From Rhodospirillales bacterium (lineage in GTDB: Bacteria; Pseudomonadota; Alphaproteobacteria; Acetobacterales; Acetobacteraceae): DNA of 8,424 nucleotides. Below the pieces are notes generated by a model. It was given only the letters and a program-made list of their open reading frames with translations, ran no database searches and was not told the origin of the DNA. Positions within the stretch are counted from its first letter, which is position 1; the number at the start of each line of letters is the position of its first letter. The position numbers were made by a program, and so were the translations under genes. The stretch lies in the NCBI GenBank assembly GCA_015654825.1, contig JAATGE010000243.1, positions 1 through 8,424 of the forward strand. Reading direction: 5' to 3'. Below, in pieces: positions 6,131 through 8,424 of this stretch.

Positions 6131-8347
6131 ATGAAGTTCTCCGATCGGATCTGGGGCGGAGCGGTGGCGGCCTTGATTGGCGCGCGGGCGGTGTTCGTTC
6201 CTCGGCCGGTGGCAATCGATACGAAGGCGCGGCCGGCCATGCTGCCGCTGGACGGCGCACCGGTGGCCCGACCGGTGCGGATTGCGTGGGATGCGCGGCA
6301 GATCCCGTTCATTACCGCGGACAGCGACACCGACCTGGCGGCAGCACTCGGCGTCGTGCACGGGCATTTGCGACTGGGCCAGATCGAGCTGATGCGCCGC
6401 ATCAGCCAGGGTCGCATCGCCGAAACGATCGGGCCGCTCGGGGTTGAGCTGGACCGCACCATTCACCTGATGGACCTGCCGCGCGCGGTGCCCGGCATCG
6501 TGGCGTCGCTGCCGCGGGAGACGCTGGCATGGGCGGAGGCGTTCGTTGCCGGGTTGAACCATGTGATCCGCGCGGCGCCGGCGCTGCCTTACGAATGCAG
6601 GCTGCTCGGCGTGCGGCCGGCGCCGTTTTCGCTGGCCGATTTTTTCGTTCTGGCGCGGCTGGTCTCAGCCGATATCAGCTGGATGGTCGGGGCGCGGCTG
6701 CTGCGGGCGCGCGAGCGCGCGGGGCCCGGCTGGGCGGTGTTGTGGCCGAAACTGGTGGCGGCCGGCGCGCCGCCGACGTTGGACGAGCCCAACAATGCGG
6801 TCGCCGATCTGCTGGGGTCGCGCGTGCGGGGCGGCAGCAATGCGGCGGCGGTGGCGGGATTTCGCACCGCGCACGGCAGCGCCATGATTGCCAGCGACCC
6901 GCATCTCGGCCTTGGGCTGCCGAACAACTGGCTGATCGCCGGCGTGCGCTCGCCGGGGTTCGCGTGCGTCGGGCTGATGCTGTCGGGCATGCCGTTCATG
7001 GCGCTGGGCCGCAACGACCATATTGCCTGGGGCGGCACCAGCCTGCATGCGGCAAGCAGCGAACTGATCGATGTGTCGCAGCTGCCCGAAAGCGATTTTA
7101 CCGAACGCAGGGTGACAATTTGCGTGCGCGGCGGCGGCGAGCGGGTGCTGCGGTTGCCGCAGTCGCCGTTCGGCCCGGTGGTCAGCGATGGGATGTTGCT
7201 GAAGAGCCGGACGCGCCTGGCGCTGCGCTGGGTCGGCCACGCGCCGAGCGATGAGCTGAGCGCCATGCTCGGCGTCATGCGGGCGCGCGATGTCGAGGGT
7301 TTCAGCCGGGCGCTGGAGAGTTTCGCGGTGCCCGGCCAGACCATGCTGTGCGCCGGCGCGGACGGGCGCGTCGGCAAGCGGGCGGCGGTGCACATGCCGC
7401 GGCGGCGGCGCGCCGATCCGCCCGATCTGGTAACGCAGCCCGCGTATGCGTGGGATTTCCCCGACATCGCGGGCGGCGCGGAAATGCCGGTGTGGGCCGA
7501 TCCGCCGGACGGCATCGTGACCAGCGCCAACGAACGGCCGGACAAGGGCGATATTCCGCTCGGGTATTTCTTTTCGCCGCCGGACCGGGCGCGCCGGCTG
7601 CACGAGCTGCTGGACGCGCCCGGGCAGCGGACGCAAGCGGACATGCGGGCGTTGCCGCAGGATGTGCTGCATGAAGGCGCGCTGCCGGTACGCGACGAAT
7701 TGCTGCGCCTGCTGGAGGCGGCGCCGGCGGATTTCGTTGCTTCCCTCGAGACATGGGATGGGCGTTACGCGGCCTCGTCGCGCGGTGCGCTGGCTTACGA
7801 GCTGCTGCTTGGACACCTGACGCAGCGGCTGTTTCCGCCCGATGCGGTGACCGGGTTCAACGCGGTTTGGGGCACACGGCTGCTGCTGTTGCGGGAAATG
7901 CGGCAGATGGCGCCGTCGCTGGTGGAATTTGCGATGGCGTCGGTGCTGCCGGCGGTCATCGCTGCGTGGCGCCGCTGGGGCAGCTGGGGCGAAGTGCACC
8001 GCTACCGGCCGGCACATCATTTTTCCGCGCTGCCGGTGCTGGGGCGGCGATTTCGTGGCATCGCGTTCCCGGCGCCGGGCGGCGACGATACGCTGCACAA
8101 GAGCGGCCACGGGTTCGTGACGAAACCGCATTATGTGCGTTTTGGCGCCTGCGCGCGGCACATTTCTGATCTGGCGGATCCCGACGCGAATTTTTTTGTT
8201 CTGCTGGGCGGCCAGGACGGGTGGCTCGGCAGCGCGAATTTCGATGACCAGGTGGCGCTTTGGCGGCAAGGCGAGTATGTGCAGGTGCCGTTGCTGGCGA
8301 ATAGTATCGCGGAACGGTTTCCGTTGGTGACCGTGTTGAGGGGATAA
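6131..8347 (+). CDS. Penicillin acylase-family Ntn-hydrolase precursor
   Basis: This 738-residue protein belongs to the penicillin/cephalosporin/AHL acylase family, which hydrolyses amide bonds. Members are made as one chain and self-cleave before a Ser that becomes the N-terminal nucleophile of the beta chain. The site here is RGG then S236-N237. Family landmarks in order are ELMRR (86-90) with GRIAE after it, SDPHL (255-259), SGMPFMALGRNDHIAWG (285-301), TSANERP with the likely oxyanion Asn467, and GGQDG (693-697) followed by NFDDQ and WRQGEY. His258 is the 23rd beta residue, as in cephalosporin and homoserine-lactone acylases, whereas penicillin G acylase has Gln there. The N-terminus (W8-V23) is only weakly hydrophobic, so periplasmic export, usual for the family, is uncertain. 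The ATG at 6131 lacks a clear Shine-Dalgarno sequence. The next in-frame ATG (6239) does no better and would start close to the conserved region. The substrate is unknown. Confidence 0.92.
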   Translation: MKFSDRIWGGAVAALIGARAVFVPRPVAIDTKARPAMLPLDGAPVARPVRIAWDARQIPFITADSDTDLAAALGVVHGHLRLGQIELMRRISQGRIAETIGPLGVELDRTIHLMDLPRAVPGIVASLPRETLAWAEAFVAGLNHVIRAAPALPYECRLLGVRPAPFSLADFFVLARLVSADISWMVGARLLRARERAGPGWAVLWPKLVAAGAPPTLDEPNNAVADLLGSRVRGGSNAAAVAGFRTAHGSAMIASDPHLGLGLPNNWLIAGVRSPGFACVGLMLSGMPFMALGRNDHIAWGGTSLHAASSELIDVSQLPESDFTERRVTICVRGGGERVLRLPQSPFGPVVSDGMLLKSRTRLALRWVGHAPSDELSAMLGVMRARDVEGFSRALESFAVPGQTMLCAGADGRVGKRAAVHMPRRRRADPPDLVTQPAYAWDFPDIAGGAEMPVWADPPDGIVTSANERPDKGDIPLGYFFSPPDRARRLHELLDAPGQRTQADMRALPQDVLHEGALPVRDELLRLLEAAPADFVASLETWDGRYAASSRGALAYELLLGHLTQRLFPPDAVTGFNAVWGTRLLLLREMRQMAPSLVEFAMASVLPAVIAAWRRWGSWGEVHRYRPAHHFSALPVLGRRFRGIAFPAPGGDDTLHKSGHGFVTKPHYVRFGACARHISDLADPDANFFVLLGGQDGWLGSANFDDQVALWRQGEYVQVPLLANSIAERFPLVTVLRG

Positions 8348-8348
8348 A

Positions 8349-8424
8349 GAAAGGCCAGGGCTCTACACTGGACCAGCTGCGGCCAGCAGGCACTTCCGAC
8401 AACGGGCTCTGTCCTATGGACCCC
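8349..8424 (+). repeat. Decayed palindromic intergenic repeat, copy 3, partly cut by window end
   Basis: GAAAGGCCAGGG starts within 2 nt of the acylase stop codon and resembles the start of copy 1. The remainder is eroded (CTCTACACTGGACC, then CTGCGGCCAGCAGG), with both stems broken. At 8404-8424 a second fragment, GGGCTCTGTCC followed by GGACCCC, looks like another start of the same element, so two copies may overlap or be nested. No intrinsic terminator with a T-run is seen after the operon. Confidence 0.6.

Noticed and set aside
5161..6562. Minus-strand open frames overlapping the CoxM-like and acylase genes
   Set aside because: They are shadow frames rich in Arg/Pro without motifs. The plus-strand genes have unmistakable family signatures.

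Overview
The DNA is very G+C-rich, with G or C at nearly every third codon position. This suggests a high-GC alphaproteobacterium. The palindromic intergenic element (AAAGGCCAGGGGCTCTGCCC... type) and the large Ala/Leu-rich repeat protein make me think of Acetobacteraceae or relatives. That placement comes from memory of such genomes and was not tested. No tRNA, rRNA, CRISPR array, insertion sequence or phage gene was seen.

Left half (1-4337, minus strand): one long open reading frame starts at 4337 and runs off the left edge without a stop, giving 1445 codons. It encodes the N-terminal part of a very large, low-lysine, low-cysteine repetitive protein. Its main module is about 52 residues (156 bp). 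The modules are arranged into a 343-residue (1029-bp) super-repeat present in two full in-phase copies. The product looks like an exported or cell-surface solenoid or adhesin-like protein, but no known domain, signal peptide or RTX calcium repeat is visible in the part that can be read. Long open frames on the plus strand across 1-4337 are antisense shadows of this gene.

Centre (4338-4738): a divergent intergenic region. It holds two inverted copies of a palindromic repeat around a small hairpin-bearing spacer. A good extended -10 promoter (TATAAT at 4706-4711) faces right.

Right half (4739-8347, plus strand): a probable three-gene operon. It encodes a CoxS-like [2Fe-2S] subunit, a CoxM-like FAD subunit (both of the molybdenum hydroxylase / aerobic CO dehydrogenase-like family) and a penicillin acylase-family Ntn-hydrolase precursor. 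The molybdopterin-binding large subunit normally encoded beside the first two is absent from the window, and the acylase follows directly instead. The acylase keeps its Ser nucleophile, oxyanion Asn and autoprocessing site. Its substrate is unknown.

Right edge (8348-8424): a decayed third copy of the palindromic repeat begins at the acylase stop codon. The operon is therefore bracketed by inverted copies whose AAAGGCC ends face inward.

The points most worth a second look are the hierarchical repeat protein and the orphan redox pair coupled to an acylase.
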